This document shows positions 1 through 6,160 of a stretch of DNA of 6,322 bases, piece after piece. The stretch is from assembly GCA_023136305.1 (NCBI GenBank), contig JAGLSF010000120.1:1-6322 (forward strand). Reading direction: 5' to 3'. Under the pieces are notes generated by a model, which made no database searches, had not been told where the DNA came from, and saw only the letters and a program-made list of their open reading frames with translations. A program made the position numbers and the translations under genes. The DNA is from Spirochaetota bacterium. GTDB taxonomy: Bacteria; Spirochaetota; B62-G9; DRHN01. The stretch's first letter is position 1. Every line of letters begins with the position of its first letter.

Positions 1-400
1 AGGTAGATGCCCTGTGATGATGCGGAAAGTTCCATTCGATACCGCCTGAGACCCATGCGCCGCGAATGCCGATCCGCGCATACTTCAGAACATGGTTCCG
101 GTATATGGCCTCCTCACCTGCGATTTTGTCAAAAGCTGAAAGGAGATGCCCGCCCAGATCGGGGAGGACTATGAGACGAAGGAAGTCGTTTTCAAGATAG
201 ACCGCACGCCACGCCCTGTCCTCCTTTACCGTTGTGAGAACCTCCTGTATGGGGTATGGATAAATGATCGGGCTTCCCGGATGAATAGGGTTCTTCCGGT
301 CGATAAGTATTGGCGGGTTCTGGTCGTCCGGTCCCACATGATATGTTGGTATGGTGAGCATGTCCTCCCATACCTTTACCTGTGATGTTCTTTGTGTCAT
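1..400 (-). CDS. DUF5107 family protein, N-terminal part (runs off the left edge)
   Basis: The minus strand is open from an ATG at 400-398 to the window edge, giving 133 codons that begin MTQRTSQVKVWEDMLTIPTY. The stretch resembles the start of DUF5107 proteins: an early 'W(E)..L.IPTY' segment, 'LENDFLRLIVLPDLGGHLLSAFDK' in pieces at about residues 72-95 (the 'LPxLGGxLxSxxD' pattern of aldose-epimerase-like beta-sandwiches), and 'GGIEWNFP' followed by a His-rich run at about residues 121-130. Full-length members usually continue for several hundred residues, often with TPR repeats, so most of the gene lies outside. An excellent Shine-Dalgarno, GGAGGAG at 408-414, sits 7 nt before the ATG and fixes the start. 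Members are thought to bind or act on carbohydrates, but no reaction is established, so I give none. The gene is co-oriented with the three genes to its right but separated by a 229 bp gap holding a gene remnant. Family call is good, function unknown. Confidence 0.82.
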   Translation of the reverse strand, partial: MTQRTSQVKVWEDMLTIPTYHVGPDDQNPPILIDRKNPIHPGSPIIYPYPIQEVLTTVKEDRAWRAVYLENDFLRLIVLPDLGGHLLSAFDKIAGEEAIYRNHVLKYARIGIRGAWVSGGIEWNFPHHHRAST

Positions 401-426
401 GGGGGGTCTCCTCCACGGCGTATTGT

Positions 427-543
427 TTGGAATTGCATATTCTTGCTATTTCGCCAAGTCGATCCGTACCATCAATTATTAGACCTTACATCGCTCTCAA
501 CAGCTCTGATTTCTTCTTCACTCCAAATCGGCCAACCTGGCAA
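427..543 (-). pseudogene. Decayed N-terminal fragment of a DegT/DnrJ/EryC1/StrS-type aminotransferase
   Basis: Read on the minus strand from 543, one frame gives 'LPGWPIWSEEEIRAVES' followed by DVRSNN, a TGA at 474-472, then WYGSTWRNSKNMQFQ. This lines up with the opening of DegT-family enzymes. The intact neighbour has 'FPLWPVFDEREEEVITQVLRSGKWWRYS' (in pieces: FPLWP, DEREEEV, VLRSGKWW), so the TGA falls where the first Trp of the family's 'SGxWW' would be, a one-base change from TGG. A stop (TAG) also precedes the fragment in the same frame, there is no start codon or RBS, and the match ends just before the DUF5107 RBS. It is not a recent copy of the neighbour, because the nucleotide sequences differ throughout; a separate paralogue is more likely. 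About 35 residues of match is short, so chance resemblance is not excluded. Confidence 0.45.
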
Positions 544-606
544 CTAAATATACTTTTCTTACGGATATCCATAAACTTGAGAACCTCTTGTATTGAGGAA
601 TGCGAC

Positions 607-621
607 AAAACTGGTGCCAGT
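607..621 (-). terminator. Possible weak intrinsic terminator after the DegT gene
   Basis: On the minus strand, 9 nt after the TAG stop of the aminotransferase gene, the palindrome ACTGGCACCAGT (621-610) is followed directly by TTTTG. The stem is only 4-5 bp with a very small loop, and the T run is four bases. It could end or attenuate transcription of the three-gene set, but it is weak by usual criteria and some read-through to the DUF5107 gene is plausible. Confidence 0.28.
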
Positions 622-629
622 GCGACGTG

Positions 630-1916
630 CTATAGACATTCATCAATGTTTTCTTGTACCTTTCTAAAGGCCCCTGCAATATCCTCCATGTCTTTCTTAC
701 TTCCTAGAAAAAGCCGGTGTTCCAACCATATAGCTTCATACTTACAGGCTCTTTCAGAAACAGGGCACTTCTCTTCGAAAGCTGCATAATCGATATCTTT
801 GTGGTACTCTGTACCCAGGGGAAAGTCACCGCTTACAAATCTCTTGTTCAGGTACATTGGATTTTTATAGAGCGGATGGGTATACCCGCTGAAGACCGGA
901 ATGCCTTCAACCTTCACTGCCTCGAGAAGCTTGGTTCTGGGAAGTCCTTTGAACGCTTCGAGATTGTACTTTATCATAAAAATATGCACAGAATACTTCT
1001 TTGCTCTTGGATCTATGGTGATTGGTTCAAGCCCGTCAATATCCCGCAACAGTTGGGTGAGATAATCAGCATTTTTCCTTCTCACCCTATTCTGAGCCTC
1101 GAGCCTTCTCAGTTGAACTCTCAGAATTGCTCCCTGAAACTCCAGCATCCTGTAGTTCCATCCAAGTTGATGAAACTCATACCATGGCCTTCCCTTTATT
1201 CTTCCAGACCAGGTAAGTGATTCTATTCTATCAGCAAGCTCCTGGCTGTCTGTGATGACTATCCCTCCTTCTCCTGCGGTCATATTCTTGGCATTCTGAA
1301 ACGAAAAAGTCCCTGCAACTCCCATTGTACCTGCACCCTTTCCACTCCATTCCGAGCCATGAGAATGTGCAGCATCTTCAATAATGATGAGCTCATGTTC
1401 TCGGGCTATTTCCAGCAGACTATCCATATCTGCGACCTGTCCACCGAAGTGACATGGTATAATCGCCTTTGTTTTCTCTGATATTGCCTCTTCAACCCGC
1501 CGTGGGTCCAGATTGTACGTATTCGGATCGACATCTACAAATATTGGAACGGCATTTGATTGTAGCACACATGTTGACCCGGCAACATAGGTATATGCAG
1601 GCACAATGACTTCATCCCCGACACCTATTTCCAGAGCCCGGATAACCATCTCCAGTGCAGCCGTCCCATTGTGGCATGCAATACCGTATTTTGCTCCCTG
1701 ATGTTGTGCAAAGGCCTCCTGGAACTCAGCTATTCTGGATTTTCCCTTTTCCCCTGTCTCGTGCAGATCAATTCCCTCACCGAAACTGTACCTCCACCAC
1801 TTTCCGGATCGAAGCACCTGAGTGATTACTTCCTCTTCCCTCTCATCGAACACTGGCCAAAGAGGAAAATCATCTGTTTTTACCGGTTTCCCGCCTTTTA
1901 TTGCCAATTGTGCCAT
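630..1916 (-). CDS. DegT/DnrJ/EryC1/StrS family PLP-dependent aminotransferase
   Basis: A 428-residue cytosolic fold-type I PLP enzyme of the sugar/cyclitol aminotransferase family, which moves an amino group (usually from Glu or Gln) onto a keto-sugar or keto-cyclitol. Visible landmarks: N-terminal 'RSGKWWRYS' (36-44); 'HNGTAAL' (82-88), the phosphate-binding loop equivalent to the usual SNGTxAL; 'VIVPAYTYVA' (103-112); 'IEDAAHSHG' (179-187), where Asp181 should contact the pyridine nitrogen; 'SFQNAKNMTAGEGG' (205-218), where Lys210 is the expected Schiff-base lysine; and 'NYRMLEFQGA' (254-263), the family's substrate-side loop. Length is slightly above the common 370-400. The catalytic lysine is present, so this is not a dehydratase-type variant such as ColD, which has His there. 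TGAGG lies 6-7 nt before the ATG. It sits 45 bp after the GNAT gene and is last in the apparent operon. The aminated substrate cannot be read from sequence. Confidence 0.93.
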   Translation of the reverse strand: MAQLAIKGGKPVKTDDFPLWPVFDEREEEVITQVLRSGKWWRYSFGEGIDLHETGEKGKSRIAEFQEAFAQHQGAKYGIACHNGTAALEMVIRALEIGVGDEVIVPAYTYVAGSTCVLQSNAVPIFVDVDPNTYNLDPRRVEEAISEKTKAIIPCHFGGQVADMDSLLEIAREHELIIIEDAAHSHGSEWSGKGAGTMGVAGTFSFQNAKNMTAGEGGIVITDSQELADRIESLTWSGRIKGRPWYEFHQLGWNYRMLEFQGAILRVQLRRLEAQNRVRRKNADYLTQLLRDIDGLEPITIDPRAKKYSVHIFMIKYNLEAFKGLPRTKLLEAVKVEGIPVFSGYTHPLYKNPMYLNKRFVSGDFPLGTEYHKDIDYAAFEEKCPVSERACKYEAIWLEHRLFLGSKKDMEDIAGAFRKVQENIDECL

Positions 1917-1961
1917 AGAAAACCTCAGATTTTGTTGGAATTTACCTTGATTGAATATTCA

Positions 1962-2981
1962 TTAGATGCTCAACTTCTTTCTCAAACCGACACATTTTTT
2001 CACAACTCTATATCCACGTCTCATGTACATATCGAAAGCCTTGGCATTCCTCCTGGTGTTGGTGTGGAGTTCTACAGTATCATACCCCTGCAGAGCCATT
2101 GTCCAAAGTGCCTTGTCGAGCAGGTAACTCCCCAAACCATACCCCCTATCTTCATCGGCTACGAGAAAGTCCAGGAGAGCGACGGTTTTTTCCCGTCTCA
2201 TTGGAAACCACTCGAGATGTGAAACGATGGTGTCTTCCCGTGCGAGGGCGATTACAGTATGTACATATGGACCGAAACGGGCATAAATATAGCCCGTCCC
2301 CTCTGATTCTGGATACCAGCCTATCTTTCCATTCCATACTTTCCGTTCACTGACCTCTACTTCCCGTAATTTGAGAGATCTAAGGTCTGGTCTATTCGGC
2401 AAATCTCGATTGCCTAAACGTGAAACCATGGTCGTTTCTTGACCTTCATCGAGAATCGGTTTGTAACCTCGCTTCTTCAGAAACTCAATGAAATCCTGGT
2501 CTTCCTCGCCTATTCCCATCATCTCCGTATCACCCCAAAATGGCTGTCTTGGGCCCTCCAGTGTATGATAGAGAGGAACCCAATAGTCCCCTATGTAAAT
2601 GTAGCTGCCACGGTTCAGATGTTTTGTCAGATAGTCCTCAGCTCTACGTAACAGCTCTGAACCGATGCCGCTGTTCCGATAGTTTGGATCAACTGCGATA
2701 ACTGCAATGACTCCGTTTTTCCAGCAGCGATTCTCCCGATATACAAAATAGCTGGAAGGTGCCGGTTTCATGGCATGCACCATACCGATGACTTTTTCAC
2801 CAGCCATGGCCATCATGAAACCCTTTAGGTCAAATGGTTCCTGGTTTATGATGCGCTGCATGAAAAGCTCTTTGTCAACGGGATAGAAGTTACGTCTGTC
2901 TCTAAAGATGCTATTCCAGAATGATACCAGTTTCGGTAATGCATCGAGGTCGAATGTATGATAGGCTATCGAATTATCCAT
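1962..2981 (-). CDS. Tandem GNAT-fold N-acetyltransferase
   Basis: A 339-residue protein with two GNAT (Gcn5-related acetyltransferase) halves, expected to transfer an acyl group from CoA to an amine. The N-terminal half has 'GEKVIGMVHA' (61-70), the beta4 strand 'GVIAVIAVDPNYRNSG' (90-105) and the CoA pyrophosphate loop R-N-S-G-I-G (102-107). The C-terminal half has 'TIVSHLEWFP' (251-260), 'LLDFLVADEDRGYGLG' (269-284) with the second R-G-Y-G-L-G loop, and 'ELHTNTRRNAKAFDMYMRRG' (304-323), the usual N-x-x-A-x-x-x-Y-x-x-x-G-(F/Y) ending. Both CoA loops look intact, whereas in many tandem GNATs one has decayed. GGGGA lies about 8 nt before the ATG. An overlapping ATG four bases upstream is out of frame. 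The gene starts 20 bp after the UroD-like stop and is followed by the aminotransferase gene. By context it may acetylate the amine made by the aminotransferase, which is inference. Confidence 0.88.
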   Translation of the reverse strand: MDNSIAYHTFDLDALPKLVSFWNSIFRDRRNFYPVDKELFMQRIINQEPFDLKGFMMAMAGEKVIGMVHAMKPAPSSYFVYRENRCWKNGVIAVIAVDPNYRNSGIGSELLRRAEDYLTKHLNRGSYIYIGDYWVPLYHTLEGPRQPFWGDTEMMGIGEEDQDFIEFLKKRGYKPILDEGQETTMVSRLGNRDLPNRPDLRSLKLREVEVSERKVWNGKIGWYPESEGTGYIYARFGPYVHTVIALAREDTIVSHLEWFPMRREKTVALLDFLVADEDRGYGLGSYLLDKALWTMALQGYDTVELHTNTRRNAKAFDMYMRRGYRVVKKCVGLRKKLSI

Positions 2982-3001
2982 GCATCTTTCCCCTTTTTAA
3001 T

Positions 3002-4030
3002 TCACAGGTTGTTCCAGGTATTGAATACGCTGAATACGTTTTCAGGTTTGGCACTGGGACCAAATTCGCACTGCGCGACACAGCCGCCGTCAGCCCAGAG
3101 TGTGTTCTTCACCAGGGTGACGGCATGCTTGATATCCTCGATGCTGCCCTCTGGGAGCAGATGCTGACGATCTATCTCACCCCAGAAGGTAAGTTTCCCC
3201 CTGAACTGCGCCAGGTTTTCAACACCCATACAGAATATCTGGGAGTTGAGCGCATCGAGCCCCAGATCGATGAGGTGGGGAATGATGTCGGTTATATACC
3301 CATCCGAGTGCATGAATACTTTCTTGCCGTGTTCATGGGCGATGTTGATGTAGTCCCTGTAGAGGGGTTTGAAGAACTTGACCCACAGTTCGGGACTGAT
3401 GAGAAGGCTGCTCTGCGCCCCCCAGTCATCCATGTACCAGAGCGCATCAACATCGGTTTCGGCCCATGTGGTGAGGAGCCTGCAGTAGTAATCATGTACG
3501 ATTTCCATGACCTCGAAGAGGCCGTCCGGCTGCAGGATGAGGTCCACATAGAACTGCTCGGTGCCCCGGAGAAACTGGAGGCGCTCGAAGGGTCTTGCCC
3601 AGTCCCCTGCAAGTACGAACAAATCTGAGTTACGGCAAAACTCGTTTATCCTCTCTCGGTTGATTTTGAGGCACTCCTCGGGTATGCGCATTGCCCCGCG
3701 CTCCTCCCAGTTTTCACCTCTTATGAGCGGTGTTTTAACCTCTCCGATTACGCCACGCTGGAAGTTGGTGAATGCACAGTTCCAGCTGTCGATGTAGGTT
3801 CCCACCTCGTAGGGGTTGCCGTGGGGGTCTCCCTCTCGAATCTGGAACCCTTCAGTACTGGGAAAACCCTCGCATGGGGCCACGACAACGTCATCGGGGA
3901 AATCCCGCTTGATTCGTGCAGATTCCTCTGGGTGATACATCTGTGCCCAGGGAAGTTCCCAGAGCTGCCTGGGTACTCGTTCCTGATTCTTGAAGTCGAG
4001 TGTGCTGTATACCAGGTCCCGTGAATTCAT
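3002..4030 (-). CDS. Uroporphyrinogen decarboxylase-like / corrinoid methyltransferase-fold protein
   Basis: A 342-residue TIM-barrel protein of the UroD/MtaA superfamily, not a haem-pathway HemE: the 'RQAGRY' arginine motif near the N-terminus is absent. Typical of the broad catabolic branch are 'LDFKNQERVPRQLW' (11-24), 'YMDDWGAQSSLLISPELW' (199-216), 'GKKVFMHSDGYITDIIP' (235-251), 'GLDALNSQ' (257-264), 'FWGEID' (282-287) and C-terminal 'CEFGPSAKPENV' (321-332). Zn-dependent methyltransferases (MtaA, CmuA) have H-x-C-G where this protein has H241-S-D-G, so the metal site is altered or lost; C321 remains. I chose the ATG at 4030 because AAAGGA (4039-4044) lies 8 nt ahead and family members start just before 'SRDLV'. 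A longer GTG start at 4081 has no RBS and overlaps a candidate -10 box. It is the first gene of the minus-strand set. A methyl or decarboxylation reaction is possible, substrate unknown. Confidence 0.85.
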   Translation of the reverse strand: MNSRDLVYSTLDFKNQERVPRQLWELPWAQMYHPEESARIKRDFPDDVVVAPCEGFPSTEGFQIREGDPHGNPYEVGTYIDSWNCAFTNFQRGVIGEVKTPLIRGENWEERGAMRIPEECLKINRERINEFCRNSDLFVLAGDWARPFERLQFLRGTEQFYVDLILQPDGLFEVMEIVHDYYCRLLTTWAETDVDALWYMDDWGAQSSLLISPELWVKFFKPLYRDYINIAHEHGKKVFMHSDGYITDIIPHLIDLGLDALNSQIFCMGVENLAQFRGKLTFWGEIDRQHLLPEGSIEDIKHAVTLVKNTLWADGGCVAQCEFGPSAKPENVFSVFNTWNNL

Positions 4031-4082
4031 GAAACCCATCCTTTCATAAAGCTCCCACCGTATGAAGGTTTTCCCGGGCACT

Positions 4083-4111
4083 ATAATACTATGGAGATGA
4101 TTTTATTAAAA
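4083..4111 (-). promoter_or_regulatory. Candidate promoter for the UroD-GNAT-DegT operon
   Basis: On the minus strand, TATTAT at 4088-4083 (five of six matches to the -10 consensus) has TTTTAA at 4111-4106 with a 17 bp spacer as a poor -35 box. Transcription would start near 4075 and leave a leader of about 45 nt before the ATG at 4030. The -10 is good but the -35 is weak, so either an activator or a different promoter may be used. Confidence 0.28.
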
Positions 4112-4153
4112 GCCTTTTGCACAGAGCGTATCCGTTGCCCTGATCCGATTAAC

Positions 4154-4183
4154 TTGACATAATTACAGTGGGCATTGTATGGT
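4154..4183 (+). promoter_or_regulatory. Sigma70-like promoter of the DOMON-b561 gene
   Basis: TTGACA at 4154-4159 is a perfect -35 box. After an 18 bp spacer, TATGGT at 4178-4183 matches four of six -10 positions. The predicted start is about 4190, giving a leader near 94 nt before the chosen ATG at 4284. The orientation and lone downstream gene fit. The weak -10 suggests modest or regulated expression. Confidence 0.5.
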
Positions 4184-4190
4184 GCATAGA

Positions 4191-4214
4191 GGACATCCGA
4201 CAGTTGAGATGTCC
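4191..4214 (+). promoter_or_regulatory. Hairpin at the predicted 5' end of the DOMON-b561 transcript
   Basis: GGACATC (4191-4197) and GATGTCC (4208-4214) form a perfect 7 bp stem around a 10 nt loop. It begins at about +1 of the predicted transcript, so it could protect the mRNA 5' end, or as DNA act as an operator dyad just downstream of the promoter. A second small dyad, ACGTT/AACGT around GATCA (4248-4262), lies nearer the RBS. The stem is plain in the sequence; either role is inference. Confidence 0.45.
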
Positions 4215-4270
4215 GCGCTTTGGAGATTCATATACATTTATGAGTGTACGTTGATCAAACGTCCTGGGAT

Positions 4271-4275
4271 GGAGG
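4271..4275 (+). promoter_or_regulatory. Ribosome binding site that fixes the DOMON-b561 start
   Basis: GGAGG is followed by 8 nt and then the ATG at 4284. It selects this ATG over the in-frame ATG at 4269, which overlaps the motif, and over the ATG at 4179, which would precede the predicted transcript start. With this start a clean signal peptide stands at the N-terminus. Confidence 0.75.
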
Positions 4276-4283
4276 ATTCAAGG

Positions 4284-5267
4284 ATGTCTTTCAAGATGAT
4301 TCTACTTTTCATGTGTTGTATTGTACTGGTATTGTTCCCGTCCCTTCTTTTAGGGCAGAACATTGACGGCGTCGTTGAGGACAATGAGTATGTGAATGAA
4401 GTGACATTTGATGGTGGATTGTATGAGCTTTCCTGGAGTATTGATGGGTCGCTTGTATATATCGCCATGTCAGCCAGGACCACAGGCTGGGTTGCAGTTG
4501 GATTCGATCCCATAACACTCATGGAAAATGCTGATATGGTGTTCGGTTGGGTTGATGAAAGTGGCACTGCATTCACGCTCGATACATTTGCGACCGGACC
4601 ATACGGCCCGCATCCGCCCGATGAGGAGTTGGGAGGTATGCAGGATATAGTCCAATTTGCCGGAATAGAGAGAGACGGCATAACAACAATCGAATTCTCA
4701 CGAAATATTGAGACCGGCGACGAATACGATAAGCCATTGGAGGTCAATGAGGGTGTTACAGTCATCTGGGCATACAGTGACTCGGATGAGTACACTGTAT
4801 CTCACGAAAAATCCGGATATGGATGGATGGGTCCTGGTGAGGGTAAGGCACGGCAACAGGGCCTCGGCCTCTTACTGGTGTTTCACAACGTGGCCTTAAG
4901 CGTGGCATTCTTTGTGATGATTTTTGCAATGATTATCGCACGGTACATGAAAAAGAGACGATGGTGGATGCGGGTTCACAGACTCCTTGAAATAACAGGA
5001 GTTATTTTAAGTGTTGCAGGTATTATTGCAGTCGAGTATATTGTCTTTTCGATTTCAGGTGACCATTTTCGGATTATGCATTCCTATATCGGGTTTGTGG
5101 CAATACTCTTACTCATCCTGGCACCAATATTCGGTCAGCTCATCCTTAAAGGAAAAAAAGAACGAAAGCGCTTTTTTAGAGTGTTCCACCGATGGCTGGG
5201 CCGGATTGCGCTGCTCACTACGCTGGCGGCAATCATATACGGTCTGATTCAAATTCAGATACTTTAA
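4284..5267 (+). CDS. DOMON domain-cytochrome b561 fusion, predicted trans-membrane electron carrier
   Basis: A 327-residue membrane redox protein. Residues 1-24 form a signal peptide (short basic start, hydrophobic run ending LLLG). Residues about 28-180 are a DOMON beta-sandwich: 'TTGWVAVGF' (66-74), 'MENADMVFGW' (80-89), 'VTVIWAYS' (158-165), 'SHEKSG' (173-178). Met84 and His174 lie where haem-binding DOMON domains (cellobiose dehydrogenase, plant AIR12) place their axial Met/His pair. Residues about 194-325 hold four membrane helices with His201 (first helix), His232 (start of second), His266 (third, with nearby His261) and His302 in 'FHRWLG' (start of fourth), the arrangement of the b561 core that binds two b haems. 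Plant and animal DOMON-b561 proteins pass electrons across membranes. Here the DOMON would face the periplasm or outside. No neighbour names the donor or acceptor. The gene is transcribed alone and its TAA shares TTAA with the convergent kinase stop. Confidence 0.87.
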   Translation: MSFKMILLFMCCIVLVLFPSLLLGQNIDGVVEDNEYVNEVTFDGGLYELSWSIDGSLVYIAMSARTTGWVAVGFDPITLMENADMVFGWVDESGTAFTLDTFATGPYGPHPPDEELGGMQDIVQFAGIERDGITTIEFSRNIETGDEYDKPLEVNEGVTVIWAYSDSDEYTVSHEKSGYGWMGPGEGKARQQGLGLLLVFHNVALSVAFFVMIFAMIIARYMKKRRWWMRVHRLLEITGVILSVAGIIAVEYIVFSISGDHFRIMHSYIGFVAILLLILAPIFGQLILKGKKERKRFFRVFHRWLGRIALLTTLAAIIYGLIQIQIL

Positions 5268-6037
5268 CGTGACGAGGCTTCTCCGCAGGAATACCGGTAT
5301 GAATAGTCACCATGGTGTTCCAGGAGATAGTCGAAGTTTCCCGAATGTTCCATAATGATTGAGATATTGCGGCGGTCGCTTTGCCGGAAATGTCGGCGTG
5401 CGTCCCTGCCGCTGTATCCACCGCGCATCTTCCGCATGAGTATCCTCTTTTTAAGCAGCCCTTCCCTGGAAGCTATGTATATGGCCTTATCGAAGTAGAG
5501 GCGCATGCTGACCCAGGGTTTTTTTTGTAGAAGCAGGTAGTTTCCCTCGATGAGGTACAGGGCCTGCGGGTTGTCGATGGGCAATCCTTTCTCCGAGGGC
5601 TCGTGGGTGATGCGTGAATAGATGGGCCAATGAAATTTCTCTCCTGCCCTGAGGCGGGCAAGGCTTTCCTGCAAACGATCAGTATCGTAGGTTTCACTGG
5701 CGCCCTTCAGAGCGAGCAGGGAGACAGAGCGTCCACCCAGTATGATGCGTGTGGATTGCAGACCTTCGTTACTCATATGGAAGCCGTCGAGGGGAAGCAC
5801 TATCGCAGTGATTTCAGTTTCACTGAGCATATCCCTGAGAACAGCGGCGATTGCACTTTTTCCACTCCCCGGCGGACCTCCGATGGCGACACAGTATGGC
5901 CGTATGGAAGCGGCATGATACTGCCCGGCAAGCTCGGCCGCCAGCGGACGAAAGGCCTCTTGGGCAGTCTGCATCGTGTAGAAGAGGTTCCACTCCATGT
6001 CGGATTCGATGATGGTGAAGGGGACGAGCCGGTTCAT
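5264..6037 (-). CDS. P-loop sugar/nucleoside kinase, YggC/FrcK-like (uridine kinase-phosphoribulokinase superfamily)
   Basis: A 257-residue cytosolic ATP-dependent kinase. Landmarks: Walker A 'GGPPGSGKS' (53-61); 'LPLDGFHMSN' (81-90), where Asp84 is the likely catalytic base; 'LKGASETYD' (110-118); 'YSRITHEP' (140-147); 'LIEGNYLLL' (162-170), the Walker-B-like strand; and the lid region 'KKRILMRKMRGGYS' (196-209). The 'DGFH', 'HEP' and 'EGNYLLL' set is characteristic of the YggC/FrcK group rather than classical uridine kinase or pantothenate kinase, so a sugar or nucleoside substrate is likely but unspecified. Length is slightly above family size, with about 45 residues before the P-loop. The start is uncertain: the ATG at 6037 has no clear Shine-Dalgarno, and the next in-frame ATG at 5998 has none either. 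It converges on the DOMON gene with a 4 bp overlap and no space for an intergenic terminator. Regulation is probably from the promoter at 6078-6105. Confidence 0.85.
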   Translation of the reverse strand: MNRLVPFTIIESDMEWNLFYTMQTAQEAFRPLAAELAGQYHAASIRPYCVAIGGPPGSGKSAIAAVLRDMLSETEITAIVLPLDGFHMSNEGLQSTRIILGGRSVSLLALKGASETYDTDRLQESLARLRAGEKFHWPIYSRITHEPSEKGLPIDNPQALYLIEGNYLLLQKKPWVSMRLYFDKAIYIASREGLLKKRILMRKMRGGYSGRDARRHFRQSDRRNISIIMEHSGNFDYLLEHHGDYSYRYSCGEASSR

Positions 6038-6054
6038 CTGTGTTCTTATAACTC

Positions 6055-6082
6055 TTGACTTATTTATAGCTGGATGTATAAT
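6055..6082 (+). promoter_or_regulatory. Strong sigma70-like promoter reading rightward
   Basis: TTGACT (6055-6060, five of six), a 16 bp spacer and a perfect TATAAT (6077-6082). Initiation is predicted near 6089, so the RNA would begin within the first arm of the inverted repeat at 6087-6132. No convincing gene follows within the window; the product may be an mRNA for a gene starting at or beyond the right edge, or a small RNA. Confidence 0.55.
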
Positions 6083-6105
6083 ACGATAGGTAAGTCAACT
6101 TTCAA
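6078..6105 (-). promoter_or_regulatory. Sigma70-like promoter of the kinase gene, -10 overlapping the rightward promoter
   Basis: On the minus strand, TTGAAA (6105-6100, five of six), a 16 bp spacer and TATTAT (6083-6078, five of six). The start would be near 6071, giving a leader of about 33 nt to the ATG at 6037. The -10 occupies the same bases as the rightward promoter's -10 (GTATAATAC is nearly symmetric). A TAGGTAAG half-site (6087-6094) lies within the spacer, where a bound repressor would block polymerase. Confidence 0.5.
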
Positions 6106-6132
6106 ACAAGTTAAGTTGTTATTGCTTACCTA
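6087..6132. repeat. Two-tier inverted repeat carrying TAGGTAAG half-sites
   Basis: TAGGTAAG (6087-6094) pairs perfectly with CTTACCTA (6125-6132). Inside it, CAACTT (6096-6101) pairs with AAGTTG (6113-6118), leaving an 11 nt loop and an asymmetric 1/6 nt internal bulge. A third half-site, TTACCTAT (6140-6147), also matches ATAGGTAA at 6086-6093. The repeats lie across or beside two promoters, so they may be operators. As RNA from the rightward promoter, the structure is followed by ATGGTTTTT, a weak attenuator-like layout. Confidence 0.55.
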
Positions 6133-6142
6133 ATGGTTTTTA

Positions 6143-6160
6143 CCTATACAATTCTATAGG
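6143..6160. repeat. Short hairpin CCTATA/TATAGG
   Basis: CCTATA (6143-6148) and TATAGG (6155-6160) are perfect 6 bp arms around a 6 nt loop. The left arm overlaps the third TTACCTA half-site and a degenerate GGTAA follows at 6164-6168. It is AT-rich and weak alone, and is noted because it continues the same half-site pattern. Confidence 0.35.

Noticed and set aside
489..629. The aminotransferase frame stays open for 46-47 codons past its TAG (HVALAPVLSHSSIQEVLKF...), ending in TAA.
   Set aside because: The DegT protein already has full length and a normal C-terminus, and the extension overlaps the better DegT-like remnant in another frame. I see no reason to propose read-through or an amber-coded residue.
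2921..3628. Long plus-strand frame (235 codons) opposite the UroD-like gene.
   Set aside because: It is a shadow of the minus-strand coding sequence; no domain or RBS, while the minus strand encodes clear family motifs.
4031..4081. Longer UroD-like start at a GTG (4081), adding 17 residues.
   Set aside because: No RBS, overlap with a candidate -10 box, and the added residues do not resemble the family start.
6061..6069. CTATAAATA on the minus strand about 27 nt before the kinase ATG, like an archaeal TATA box for a leaderless mRNA, which would also explain the missing Shine-Dalgarno.
   Set aside because: The other genes have strong Shine-Dalgarno motifs and bacterial-type -35/-10 pairs are present, so an archaeal host is not favoured.
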